Assembly (NCBI GenBank): GCA_007126675.1
Contig: SLAU01000053.1
Coordinates: forward strand, 1-21,732
DNA from: Balneolaceae bacterium
GTDB lineage: Bacteria; Bacteroidota; Rhodothermia; Balneolales; Balneolaceae
Direction of reading: 5' to 3'
DNA: 21,732 nucleotides
Shown in pieces: positions 1 to 7,417 of this stretch. The notes under the pieces are model-generated. The model searched no databases. It had not been told where the DNA came from and saw only the letters and a program-made list of their open reading frames with translations. The translations under genes were made by a program, and so were the position numbers. How positions within the stretch are numbered: the stretch's first letter is position 1; each line of letters starts with the position of its first letter.

Positions 1-258
1 AAACAGATTGGTGCAATACAAACTATTGAGTATGTTCTGCTTGGCGTGCTTGCCACACTTACAGGACTTATTCTTTCGATTGGAATAGCATGGATACTTG
101 CAGTTTTCTACTTTGATCTGAGTTTTGTGCCAAATATGACCGCATTATTATTATTTTCTCTGTTAATCGTAATAGCAGCAGTTGCGATTGGCTGGAGCGG
201 CAGTCGCGGAGTTTTCAAAAAATCACCTAATGAAATCTTAAGGATGCAAACAGGCTAA
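1..258 (+). CDS. FtsX/MacB-type ABC transporter permease, C-terminal fragment
   Basis: The reading frame is open from the first base and ends at TAA 256-258, so the start lies outside the window. The 85 visible residues begin KQIGAIQTIEYVLLG and hold two hydrophobic segments of about 20 residues each, then a short basic tail with SRGVFKKSPNEILR. That layout is typical of the C-terminal FtsX domain of MacB/LolC-like permeases, where the last membrane helices are followed by a 'K-x-P-x-E-x-L-R' end. Such permeases work with an ATPase in lipoprotein release, export or mechanotransmission at the inner membrane; which of these applies cannot be told from this fragment. A small membrane protein gene starts 3 nt after the stop, suggesting co-transcription. 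The family call is fairly secure; the substrate is unknown. Confidence 0.8.
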   Translation, partial: KQIGAIQTIEYVLLGVLATLTGLILSIGIAWILAVFYFDLSFVPNMTALLLFSLLIVIAAVAIGWSGSRGVFKKSPNEILRMQTG

Positions 259-261
259 CCA

Positions 262-444
262 ATGAATACCAAACAGAAAGTCTGGTACATTTCGGCTGTA
301 ATTCTGTTAGTGTGTGTCTTGATTGCACTTTTAGTTTATAAATTCACAGGTGTTATCTTTTTTGCAATCTTTTTTGCTCCGCCAGTAATTCATTACATCC
401 TGAAAAAACGCTGGGGAAATGAAGAACAAGAAATCGAGATTTGA
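262..444 (+). CDS. Small two-helix membrane protein, unknown function
   Basis: I do not recognise this 60-residue protein. It starts at ATG only 3 nt after the permease stop, so it is very probably the last gene of that transcript. Residues about 8-27 and 28-47 form two hydrophobic stretches separated by a short YKF hinge, followed by a charged tail (KKRWGNEEQEIEI). It would therefore sit in the inner membrane with both ends on the same side. No motif points to a reaction. It could be an accessory subunit of the upstream ABC transporter, but the only support is its position. No Shine-Dalgarno sequence is visible, as for most genes here. Confidence 0.6.
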   Translation: MNTKQKVWYISAVILLVCVLIALLVYKFTGVIFFAIFFAPPVIHYILKKRWGNEEQEIEI

Positions 445-502
445 TTTTCTGTTATTCAAAATTTTATTCAAATTACATCAAACAAAATAACCACACGTAC
501 AG

Positions 503-1402
503 ATGAAAATATTAGTGCCTACAGATTTCTCTGATCTGAGTTTAAAAGCTTTTGAAGCAGCAAATAAATATGCAGAACTGTTTGATGGTAAAATTTACCC
601 TATGCATTCACATATTCCTGTAACTGAAATGGATGAACCCTATGCCTTAGGAATGGGCAGCAATGTATATCATAACTATGAAGAGGTAGAACAATCTATA
701 TCGGAAAGATTACAGGAAATTGCAGACGAAAACGTTGACGAAAACAAGCTGGGTGACATCATTGTATCAATGGGTAATCCCGCTCAGGCAATTATAACTG
801 AGGCAGAAGGTTATGATCTTATTGTGTTAAGTACACATGGACGAACAGGTTTTAAGCGATTTCTGCTTGGTTCGGTAGCTGAAAAAGTATTGCGTCTTGC
901 CCAGATACCTGTATTAGTGGTTGAAGATGAATCTGATCTTGGTGATTTGAAGAATATTCTTGTTACAACAGATTTTTCAGATAATGCAAATGCAGCATAT
1001 CCGCATGCTCTGGATATTGCCAAAAAAACAGGCGGTAATGTCACGATTTTACATGTGTTAAGCACCGATTATTATGATGAGGATGTGGATGTGGATACAA
1101 AGCCGGATAAAAACATCAAGAAGATCCGTGATCAGCGTGTAAAACTGATCGAAAAGAACTATTTCCATACGCTTAAAGATAAAGTAAGCAGTGAAGTTGT
1201 TTGGTATGACGGATCTCCTCATGAAGCGATTTATGCACATGTAAAAGAAAAAAATTATAACCTGATTGTAATGTCAACGGTTGGCCGAACGGGTATCAAA
1301 TACCTGATGCTGGGCAGTACAACTGCAAATGTTGTTAGAAATGTAAACACCGCTGTTCTCAGCGTAAGGCCTCCAAAACAATCAACCGCTAAAGAAGACT
1401 AA
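503..1402 (+). CDS. Tandem universal stress protein (two UspA domains)
   Basis: This 299-residue cytoplasmic protein is two UspA domains in a row. Domain 1 (about 1-141) opens with KILVPTDFSD and domain 2 (about 150-290) with NILVTTDFSD, the usual first strand and acidic residue that contacts ATP. Each domain ends with the ATP-binding G-x2-G-x6-G-S/T pattern: G113/G116/G123-S124 and G261/G264/G271-S272. Both halves therefore look able to bind nucleotide, and the protein could form an internal pseudo-dimer. Proteins of this type help cells survive starvation, oxidative or energy stress through poorly defined mechanisms. An Smr-domain gene starts 9 nt downstream, so the two are probably co-transcribed. 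The start at ATG 503 leaves domain 1 at its natural N-terminus. Confidence 0.93.
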   Translation: MKILVPTDFSDLSLKAFEAANKYAELFDGKIYPMHSHIPVTEMDEPYALGMGSNVYHNYEEVEQSISERLQEIADENVDENKLGDIIVSMGNPAQAIITEAEGYDLIVLSTHGRTGFKRFLLGSVAEKVLRLAQIPVLVVEDESDLGDLKNILVTTDFSDNANAAYPHALDIAKKTGGNVTILHVLSTDYYDEDVDVDTKPDKNIKKIRDQRVKLIEKNYFHTLKDKVSSEVVWYDGSPHEAIYAHVKEKNYNLIVMSTVGRTGIKYLMLGSTTANVVRNVNTAVLSVRPPKQSTAKED

Positions 1403-1411
1403 AACTTTATT

Positions 1412-1666
1412 ATGGCTAAGCTGAAGCTTGATCTCCATGATATTTACAATAAAGGAGATTTAATCGATAAAGAATTAAACAGGATTATTGATGAAGCTTT
1501 GGAAAAGAAAATTAAGACCGTTGAAATTATTCCCGGTAAAGGTTCAGGACAGCTGAAGAAGAGAGTGCTTAAATTCTTAGAACAAAAACATATTAAAGAG
1601 AAATATCACCGGATAGATAAAGACAGTAAAAACTTTGGGAGACTCTTTGTCTATTTCAAGTTTTAA
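1412..1666 (+). CDS. Stand-alone Smr-domain protein
   Basis: The 84 residues are almost only a Smr domain, the small nuclease-like domain found at the C-terminus of MutS2 and in free-standing Smr proteins. The N-terminal LDLH motif is at residues 6-9, and the glycine-rich loop reads IIPGKGSGQLKKRV at 39-52. In many Smr proteins the loop begins H-G-K-G-x-G; here the His is Pro41, so whether this copy still cuts nucleic acid is open. Related domains act on branched DNA or, in MutS2 and plant and yeast homologues, on RNA or ribosomes. It lies 9 nt after the universal stress protein gene and likely shares its transcript. No MutS2 ATPase part is present. Confidence 0.85.
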   Translation: MAKLKLDLHDIYNKGDLIDKELNRIIDEALEKKIKTVEIIPGKGSGQLKKRVLKFLEQKHIKEKYHRIDKDSKNFGRLFVYFKF

Positions 1667-1876
1667 AAAACATTGTACCTACATTTAGTTGGTTTTTTCA
1701 TTATTTAAGTTTGTTCGTTCAAATCAATCTTAAATAAATTTTATTGAGAGATTTCCACTTTATACGTAGGTGAAAAAATCTATTTTTGATTAATAACAAA
1801 ACAAATATTAGATGTTTCTAATATTTAGATATATTTTAACTCCAGTAGAAAATCTCCGGGCAAAATTGCAACTAAC

Positions 1877-3532
1877 ATGCAGGCAAATAGTAAAAATATT
1901 TGGACCCCATTCACACTGGATCATCTGCTGAGTAAGCACAAAATTACTGAAGCAAGAACTTTAGTTTTATTGTTGATATGGGTTGTGCTTATCGCTGTAA
2001 GTATGATATCAGTTTATTTAATGACTCCCGAAAGCTTTGCCGCAGGAAGTATTGATCAGAGAGTTATTTACAAATACTTTATGCTCTACCCTCCCCTGAT
2101 TATTGGCACTTTGCTTCTGTTTTGGTTTGGTTTTGAATGGGGATTTATTCCAGTTTTCCTTGCCACATTTATAATTGCTTTTGCTACTGATATAGAATTT
2201 TACTGGGCGATATTATTTGCTTTTGCATTTGTTCTTGGCCTGGGAATTTATGCACTTGCTTTCTTTTGTGTTCCAGTTGATAAATCTTTGAGAGATTTTA
2301 AAAGCTTCGGCTTTTTTGTTGTTATTTCATTTGTTGCAGCTTTAGCCAGTTCACTTGGATCTTTTATTTGGAGCTTTGCTCATGATATGCCGGTTACCCA
2401 TGCTATGACATTATGGAAAGGCTGGTGGACCGGAGTACTGTTTCAGTCGATACTTATCGTTGCTCCGCTCTTAATTCTTATCACACCTACAATTGATAAA
2501 ATTAAGCGCAGGTGGTATGTACCGCCGGTTCGTAACGAAGTTACTATGAAGTGGATTTATGGAGCAATCCTGAGTGTTACCGCAGTTCTTGCACTTTTTA
2601 TAATTGGTGCTAATTCGCTGGGACTTCAAATTGTTGATGGTATTGCAGCAACATTGCCGCCCGGTTCAACCGGTTTACTGATACATGCAACCGAGTCATT
2701 TCAAATTATTACCTGGATCTCAATCGGATTACTTCTCGTACTCGGCCTTGGCGGAATTCATCTTGTAGGCACCTGGAATAAACAATTGACCGAAGAGGTT
2801 GAAATTAAAACTAATGAACTCAAAGAAAGCAGAAATGAGCTTAAAGAATCTCTGCAGGAAAAAGAAAGGTTGTTGGATGGGATTCACCAAAGAATGAAAA
2901 ATAATCTAACCGTTATATTAGCTCTGCTCGAACTCCAGGTAAAACAGGGAGGCAAAAAAGAAATCGAAAACCTATTGCGCGATTCGCATTCCAGGCTTCG
3001 GTCATTGGCTCTGGTACACGAAACAATGTATCAGACCAAGACGGTTGATTCAATGAATCTGAAGACCTATACCATTAAACTTGCTAACAGGCTGCATCAA
3101 TCACGCAGATACAAGACAAACTCTGTCGACACAACAATTCATGCAAACGATATATACATTGATTCAGATCGTGCAATGCCATTTGCAATGATTATTAATG
3201 AGCTTATTGTAAATGCTTACGTACACGCATTTGATGATGAGATGACCGGTGTTATTCAGATATTGATTGATAAAAATATGGATAAGTATATCATTGAAGT
3301 TAAAGATAATGGTATAGGTTTACCTTATAACCTCGAAGATCTGGAAAAGAAAAACCTTGGCCTCAAGCTTGTTAAAATATTAGCAAAACAGATGCACGGA
3401 AATTTTAGCATAGTAAACAGGAAGAAAAGCTACTTTAGAGTAACCATTCCTTCAAAAGCTCCGGCAAAGAAAGTTATAACTGAAAGAAAAGCCCCGGTTG
3501 AAGAATCCGATACAGTTACAATTTCATCCTGA
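1877..3532 (+). CDS. Membrane histidine kinase, HisKA_2 type, with Gln at the usual phosphoacceptor site
   Basis: This 551-residue protein has about eight hydrophobic segments between residues 28 and 298, resembling a MASE1-like membrane sensor. A short coiled coil follows (about 302-332), then a HisKA_2 dimerisation region (about 331-390) and an HATPase domain (about 432-525). The ATP site looks complete: N-box INELIVNA with N441 and N446, G1 box DNGIG at 477-481, and G2 around GLKLV at 495-499. LRSLALVHETMYQ (374-386) is also typical of HisKA_2 kinases. The family's phosphoacceptor motif is usually (N/H)HRVKNNL; here it reads H337-Q338-R-M-K-N-N-L, so the His before Arg is replaced by Gln and only the preceding His remains. 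The gene stands alone, with no response regulator beside it, and ends 12 nt from a convergent gene. The family call is secure; signal and partner are unknown. Confidence 0.88.
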   Translation: MQANSKNIWTPFTLDHLLSKHKITEARTLVLLLIWVVLIAVSMISVYLMTPESFAAGSIDQRVIYKYFMLYPPLIIGTLLLFWFGFEWGFIPVFLATFIIAFATDIEFYWAILFAFAFVLGLGIYALAFFCVPVDKSLRDFKSFGFFVVISFVAALASSLGSFIWSFAHDMPVTHAMTLWKGWWTGVLFQSILIVAPLLILITPTIDKIKRRWYVPPVRNEVTMKWIYGAILSVTAVLALFIIGANSLGLQIVDGIAATLPPGSTGLLIHATESFQIITWISIGLLLVLGLGGIHLVGTWNKQLTEEVEIKTNELKESRNELKESLQEKERLLDGIHQRMKNNLTVILALLELQVKQGGKKEIENLLRDSHSRLRSLALVHETMYQTKTVDSMNLKTYTIKLANRLHQSRRYKTNSVDTTIHANDIYIDSDRAMPFAMIINELIVNAYVHAFDDEMTGVIQILIDKNMDKYIIEVKDNGIGLPYNLEDLEKKNLGLKLVKILAKQMHGNFSIVNRKKSYFRVTIPSKAPAKKVITERKAPVEESDTVTISS

Positions 3533-3544
3533 AGCTGCAATTTT

Positions 3545-5101
3545 TTAATTCATTCTGAATCGAAGTGTAGCCATAACCTGAATCAACCCGGCATTTCGGG
3601 TAATATCTTCAGAGTTGATGCTGAATGGCGGCGCACTATCAGGAAGTGCACTGTAATCCAGATCTGCATATGTATACAATGCTGAATCTTCTTTCCATGT
3701 TGTATATCGCGCTCCAATCTCGAATACTGCATCTCTGGAAATTGAAAATCCAGCACCTGCCGAGAATATGTTACGATCATCATTACCATTTTTAAACATC
3801 GATGGTACAAATCCATACCCTGCTCTGAGCGTTACGATAGGGTTAATTTTGTAAGCTATACCGGCGCGATAACTAATTGCATCATCTGCAAAATTTTGAC
3901 TTATAAATTCATTCTCTAATTGCTGATCTTCGAATAGTTCGTCATCCTCAAAATTAATTCGCAAATTCGAATAGTTAACATATTCCGCAGAGGCTGAAAT
4001 TGATAATCCTCCTAAATCGTCAATCGCTACCCCAACAGCAGTTCGGGCAGGATAAGTAGCTGAGTAAGTAAATCTGCCGCTTTCCCTGTCATCAAACCTA
4101 ACACCATTATTGAAAGTAGATAATATTCTACCGCTAAAATCTTCATCCATGTTAATTCGTGATGGAAGTGTGTAGCTGACTCCCAGGTTGAGCGTTGACG
4201 AGATTTGATAAAGTAAACCTGCACGGCCCCTAAAGCCATAAAACCTATTATTTATTTCTTCAGAAAAAATAATATTGTCAATATCTGTATCTCCAATTCC
4301 ATCTCCGCTTGAATCAATAAAGTCTGAATTGTAATTATTTGGATCATCTATTTCCTGGAAAATCCGATCATAGCCGTAACGTCCTGCCAACACACCTACA
4401 CTGGCACCGAACATCATATTTTTTAGTATTTCTGATGCAAAAAATGCAGAGTATTCACCGGAATGTCCCGTCTGGAAAAATTCCCCCTGTTGTCTGATTC
4501 CCAGGAAATCACCAGGCTGACTAAACCCGACTCGAAATATCGATTCATCCCAGTCTTCAAATTCATCACCATAATCAATGGCATACGTATCAAATGCTAC
4601 ATCATTATAAGTAGAACCCGGAATCTTAAACTGATCGGTTATTGTGCTGTTATTATTCCAGCTGTTGAATGATACTGCACGGTTAAAAGAAGTATGCTGA
4701 GTATAACCGGCACCAATTACAAACCGGCCTCTGTAAGTAGGAAAATTGTATACAAATCCTCCTCCTGCAATTCTGGTTTGATTATCACTTAAACTGCTTT
4801 CATTACCCAGATAGTTTGAACGTTCATCAATTCGATTATGCACAAAGCTGAATTCTCCAAAATCTTGTCCCAGCAATGCAATACTTGCAGGGTTATCAAG
4901 AAATGATCCGAATCCGGAACCATAGGCAGTTCCCGGCATTATTCCACTTACCGGATCAGAAGCTATTCCGTGATTTCCAAATAGCAGCACCTGGTTGCTG
5001 AATGACATTGGGTCATTCACATTTTGAGCATTTGGAGATTCCAACGCCAGTAAGAATACAGGAATACTCAGAAGTAGTGTTTTAAAGCGATTTGCAGACA
5101 T
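3545..5101 (-). CDS. FadL/OMPP1-like outer-membrane beta-barrel protein
   Basis: This 518-residue protein starts with a signal peptide (MSANRFKTLLLSIPVFLLALESPNAQ, cut probably after NAQ). A segment GSGFGSFLDNPASIALLG follows, resembling the N-terminal hatch region of the FadL/TodX/OMPP1 family ('NPA' motif). The rest alternates short hydrophobic and aromatic strands with Asp/Asn/Gly-rich loops and ends MATLRFRMN, as expected of an outer-membrane barrel. FadL-type barrels bring hydrophobic compounds such as fatty acids or aromatics across the outer membrane; the substrate here is not known, and in Bacteroidota many relatives are simply annotated as transport proteins. An AGGAG lies 4 nt before the ATG, unusual for this genome type. 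The lipoprotein gene ends 46 nt upstream on the same strand, so the two may be co-transcribed. Confidence 0.75.
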   Translation of the reverse strand: MSANRFKTLLLSIPVFLLALESPNAQNVNDPMSFSNQVLLFGNHGIASDPVSGIMPGTAYGSGFGSFLDNPASIALLGQDFGEFSFVHNRIDERSNYLGNESSLSDNQTRIAGGGFVYNFPTYRGRFVIGAGYTQHTSFNRAVSFNSWNNNSTITDQFKIPGSTYNDVAFDTYAIDYGDEFEDWDESIFRVGFSQPGDFLGIRQQGEFFQTGHSGEYSAFFASEILKNMMFGASVGVLAGRYGYDRIFQEIDDPNNYNSDFIDSSGDGIGDTDIDNIIFSEEINNRFYGFRGRAGLLYQISSTLNLGVSYTLPSRINMDEDFSGRILSTFNNGVRFDDRESGRFTYSATYPARTAVGVAIDDLGGLSISASAEYVNYSNLRINFEDDELFEDQQLENEFISQNFADDAISYRAGIAYKINPIVTLRAGYGFVPSMFKNGNDDRNIFSAGAGFSISRDAVFEIGARYTTWKEDSALYTYADLDYSALPDSAPPFSINSEDITRNAGLIQVMATLRFRMN

Positions 5102-5105
5102 AATT

Positions 5106-5110
5106 CTCCT
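5106..5110 (-). promoter_or_regulatory. Shine-Dalgarno sequence of the outer-membrane protein gene
   Basis: The minus strand reads AGGAG-AATT-ATG here, a good ribosome-binding sequence 4 nt from the start at 5101. Most other genes in the window have no such element, which is normal for Bacteroidota-like bacteria. Confidence 0.6.
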
Positions 5111-5147
5111 ATGGGGTTATGCAAAATGTTGATATTGAACAGATTAC

Positions 5148-6674
5148 TTATCTGTTTCTGTTGTTATTGCTCCGTGACCGGGTATTTCCGGATGAGCTGG
5201 ATCTGTTACTTCTTGATGAATTAACAGCTGATCCGCTGCTTCTGTTTGATGACCGGTTATTTACTGCGGAAGATCGTGAAGAATTGTTTCCGCTTCGTAC
5301 AGATGTATTATTTGTTGATCTGTTATTTGAGCTTCGAACTGTTGAGTTCGATGATCTTGTATTACCAACAGATACGGAACCCTGGTTTACAGCAGTTCTT
5401 ATGGCACTTCTAATAGTACTTGATCTGCTGCTGTTATTATGCGGGCTAAAGCTTCTTGTAGTTGTTGAGACGGATCTGGCTGATGGTGAAGATACACGCC
5501 TGTTGCTGGCAGATGAAGAAACCGAACTATTTCGATTATTGACCGGAATTATGTTGCTATGCCGGTTTTCATCATTACTTCGTTGCCTTGTATTACTGGT
5601 GCCAGATGATCTGTTATTATTATTGTTATTGCTTCGTACTGAACTACCGGAAGATCTGTTATTGCTGCGATTACTCTGTACAGTACCACTGCTGCGGTTA
5701 TTATTATTGTTACTTCTTACAGTTCCGCTGCTTCTGTTGGTAGATCTGTTTTGATTTGACCTGACAGTACTTCTGCTATTTGATCTTGCTTCAGATCGGT
5801 TGGTCACGTTTGAACTGCCGCGGGTACGTACTGTATTCGTTGAACGGCTGTTTACTCGGGTATTAGTAGCTCTGTTCATCTGTCCCTGCCTTGCATTACT
5901 TCTCACGTCAGATCTTGCCTCTGTTCTGGTTCTAACGTTAGTTTGTGAGCCAACTGAAGATCTGGTTCTGTTCTGATATGCTGAACCTGAACGAAGTCCG
6001 GTTGAGCGGGCATTTTGTTCACGCACAGCACGGGCTGCAGAACTGTTATAGTAGTAAACAAATGTGTTTCCATAAAATCCGCGATAGGGTGCATACCAGC
6101 TATGATATCCCCAACCGAAAGGATATACAGTATAAAATGGCGACCAGGCATATCCGTGATAGTGGTGGTAGCCCCAACCCCATCGGTAAGCGCTCCATCT
6201 GTATGGCCTGTGCCAGCTATAGCCAAAAGAGAAATGTAAACCTGAGTGCCATCGCGGTCCGTAATAGTAAGACGCATAATATGGGAGGTATGGAGAATGT
6301 CCGTAACCGTAAAAATTATTTATTACTGTAGTACCGGATGCCTTTTGCTTCGTTTGAGTTTGTTTTGTTGAAAGTGTTACGCCATGCTCTTTGTACCATT
6401 GAGCAGTTTCATGATCTTTAAAGTAGTAGGCTTCTGCATCTTCCCAGCCATCTTCATAACCTAAAAGATAATCCTCTTCATCAACATATTTCGGAGTATG
6501 CCCATCTGTGGCAGTACCTTTATTCTCTTTTGCTTTTTCTGATGAGCTCCATGAATATTGGTCAGACTCACCTCTTTGCTGGTTCTCAATAGTTTCGAAC
6601 TGGGTATAGCATCCTGCAGTAAGCAGTGCAATCAAAAGAGCTGAGATAAATGTGTAGCTGTTTAATACTTTCAT
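5148..6674 (-). CDS. Lipoprotein with Tyr/Trp/His-rich core and long Ser/Arg/Asn-rich tail
   Basis: I do not recognise a named family. The 508 residues fall into four parts. Residues 1-22 are a lipoprotein signal with lipobox LTAGC (Cys22). Residues 23-115 are a charged segment with an acidic, aromatic patch (YVDEEDYLLGYEDGWEDAEAYY). Residues 116-210 are packed with Tyr, Trp, His, Gly and Pro. Residues 211-508 are low-complexity, almost entirely Ser, Arg and Asn with some Thr, Gly and Val, with strong net positive charge and no Cys. Residues 313-360 hold four near-repeats of the form NRSSGT-V-x-S-N(n). The protein should be exported and lipid-anchored, with a flexible basic tail in the periplasm or on the surface. 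A role in binding DNA, polysaccharide or cell wall is a guess. The gene sits between a response regulator gene and an outer-membrane protein gene, has a GGAG before its ATG, and carries a perfect inverted repeat upstream. Confidence 0.85.
   Translation of the reverse strand: MKVLNSYTFISALLIALLTAGCYTQFETIENQQRGESDQYSWSSSEKAKENKGTATDGHTPKYVDEEDYLLGYEDGWEDAEAYYFKDHETAQWYKEHGVTLSTKQTQTKQKASGTTVINNFYGYGHSPYLPYYASYYYGPRWHSGLHFSFGYSWHRPYRWSAYRWGWGYHHYHGYAWSPFYTVYPFGWGYHSWYAPYRGFYGNTFVYYYNSSAARAVREQNARSTGLRSGSAYQNRTRSSVGSQTNVRTRTEARSDVRSNARQGQMNRATNTRVNSRSTNTVRTRGSSNVTNRSEARSNSRSTVRSNQNRSTNRSSGTVRSNNNNNRSSGTVQSNRSNNRSSGSSVRSNNNNNNRSSGTSNTRQRSNDENRHSNIIPVNNRNSSVSSSASNRRVSSPSARSVSTTTRSFSPHNNSSRSSTIRSAIRTAVNQGSVSVGNTRSSNSTVRSSNNRSTNNTSVRSGNNSSRSSAVNNRSSNRSSGSAVNSSRSNRSSSSGNTRSRSNNNRNR
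5595..5738 (-). repeat. Imperfect coding repeats in the lipoprotein tail
   Basis: Four units beginning NRSSGT or NRSSGS follow one another at 13-15 residue spacing, separated by Asn runs of varying length (codons 313-360). Runs of AAT/AAC and AGT/AGA codons make this stretch prone to length change by slippage; that is inference. Confidence 0.6.
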
Positions 6675-6680
6675 GGCGTA

Positions 6681-6684
6681 CTCC
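6681..6684 (-). promoter_or_regulatory. Shine-Dalgarno sequence of the lipoprotein gene
   Basis: The minus strand reads GGAG-TACGCC-ATG, giving a 6-nt spacing to the start at 6674. With the outer-membrane protein gene it is one of only two clear ribosome-binding sequences I see in the window. Confidence 0.5.
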
Positions 6685-6708
6685 GTATCTTTATAAACAT
6701 TTCCTATC

Positions 6709-6739
6709 TGATTCTATATTATATGAATTTCAGATCAAA
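6709..6739 (-). promoter_or_regulatory. Candidate promoter of the lipoprotein gene
   Basis: On the minus strand TTTG (6739-6736) is followed after exactly 19 nt by TAGAATCA (6716-6709). Bacteroidota promoters use TTTG near -33 and TAnnTTTG near -7 at about this spacing. The -33 half and the TA match; the rest of the -7 element does not. Transcription would begin around 6703, leaving a leader of about 30 nt that contains the GGAG. The inverted repeat at 6744-6761 lies 4 nt upstream, where an activator could touch RNA polymerase. This is a weak prediction. Confidence 0.3.
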
Positions 6740-6743
6740 TTCT

Positions 6744-6761
6744 ATCACATAACCATGTGAT
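6744..6761. promoter_or_regulatory. Perfect inverted repeat ATCACAT-N4-ATGTGAT, candidate operator
   Basis: The sequence ATCACAT-AACC-ATGTGAT is a perfect 7-bp dyad with a 4-nt spacer. It lies 70-87 nt upstream of the lipoprotein start and just after the response regulator gene. Its first 15 bases recur with one change at 10335-10349, upstream of the sensor kinase gene. A 9-mer, GATGTTAAC, follows 2 nt later (6764-6772) and also recurs at the kinase promoter (10373-10381). NarL/LuxR-type regulators bind dyads of this size, so the neighbouring response regulator is the obvious candidate; no binding data exist here. Confidence 0.6.
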
Positions 6762-6773
6762 AAGATGTTAACA

Positions 6774-7406
6774 TTAAATTTCTCCTTTCAGAGACTTTGC
6801 AATTACTTCTGCTTTCGAATTAACGTGCAATTTCTTGTAAATGTTCCTGATATGTGCCCGCACAGTATCAATTGAGATATCATACCGGTCGGCGATTAAT
6901 TTATAACTGAGGCCATCCACCAAACCATTTACAATATCCTGTTCTCTGGGCGTAAGGTTACTTTCAGGCTTTTTCACCTGCTGTTTATCGCTAAAATGCT
7001 GAATTACTTTTCGTGCAATCTGAGGCGACATAGGTGCACCGCCACTTGCCAGCGTTTCAATTGATTCTTTGATTTCGGGCAATGATGTATGTTTTAGAAG
7101 ATATCCTGAAGCCCCCGCCATCAGAGAGTTAAATATTTTATGGGAATCGTGATAAACAGTAAGCATTATTATTTCTACTTCCGGATACTTTTCTTTGATA
7201 ATACTTATCCCCTCAATCCCTGACATTCCCGGAAGCTGAATATCCATCAACATAACATCAGGTGGATCATTTTTCTCCATGTACTCCAGCATGTCTTCAA
7301 CCGAATCCATTGCAGCTTTACAGGATAAATTATCCTGCATATCCAGATACTTTTGAATGAGGTCGCGTATTTTAACGTTATCTTCAACAATTCCAACTTT
7401 AATCAT
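6774..7406 (-). CDS. NarL/LuxR-family response regulator
   Basis: This is a 210-residue, full-length regulator of the NarL/FixJ type. The receiver domain (1-120) has the acidic pair E8-D9, the phosphoacceptor D55 in MLMDIQLPG, T83 and K105, so it should be phosphorylated normally. The C-terminal helix-turn-helix (about 145-207) begins LTPREQDIVNGL and contains ISIDTVRAHIRNIYKKL, the DNA-recognition helix region of LuxR-type proteins. It starts 11 nt after the sensor kinase gene, so the two are a co-transcribed pair. The kinase has HisKA_3 architecture, the usual partner of NarL-type regulators. Likely targets are the inverted-repeat sites at 6744-6761 and 10335-10352. In many Bacteroidota hybrid systems the regulator is fused to the propeller kinase; here it is separate. 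Confidence 0.95.
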   Translation of the reverse strand: MIKVGIVEDNVKIRDLIQKYLDMQDNLSCKAAMDSVEDMLEYMEKNDPPDVMLMDIQLPGMSGIEGISIIKEKYPEVEIIMLTVYHDSHKIFNSLMAGASGYLLKHTSLPEIKESIETLASGGAPMSPQIARKVIQHFSDKQQVKKPESNLTPREQDIVNGLVDGLSYKLIADRYDISIDTVRAHIRNIYKKLHVNSKAEVIAKSLKGEI

Positions 7407-7417
7407 AGCTTAATGAT

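Noticed and set aside
1667..1876. Candidate promoter TATTTTTG at 1781-1788 and a weak AAAAAAC/GTTTTTT dyad after the Smr gene
   Set aside because: The -7-like match TAnnTTTG is exact but no TTTG lies at the right distance upstream, and the dyad has only A-T pairs plus one G-C with a large loop. Both are likely chance in AT-rich sequence.
5119..5754. A 211-codon open frame on the plus strand, very rich in Leu, Asp and Glu
   Set aside because: It is the complement of the Ser/Arg/Asn codon runs of the lipoprotein tail; that codon use produces long Leu-rich antisense frames. It has no motif and no start signal.
5945..6331. Plus-strand 128-codon frame opposite the lipoprotein core
   Set aside because: It has no recognisable features and is fully explained as a shadow of the Tyr/Trp/His-rich coding sequence.
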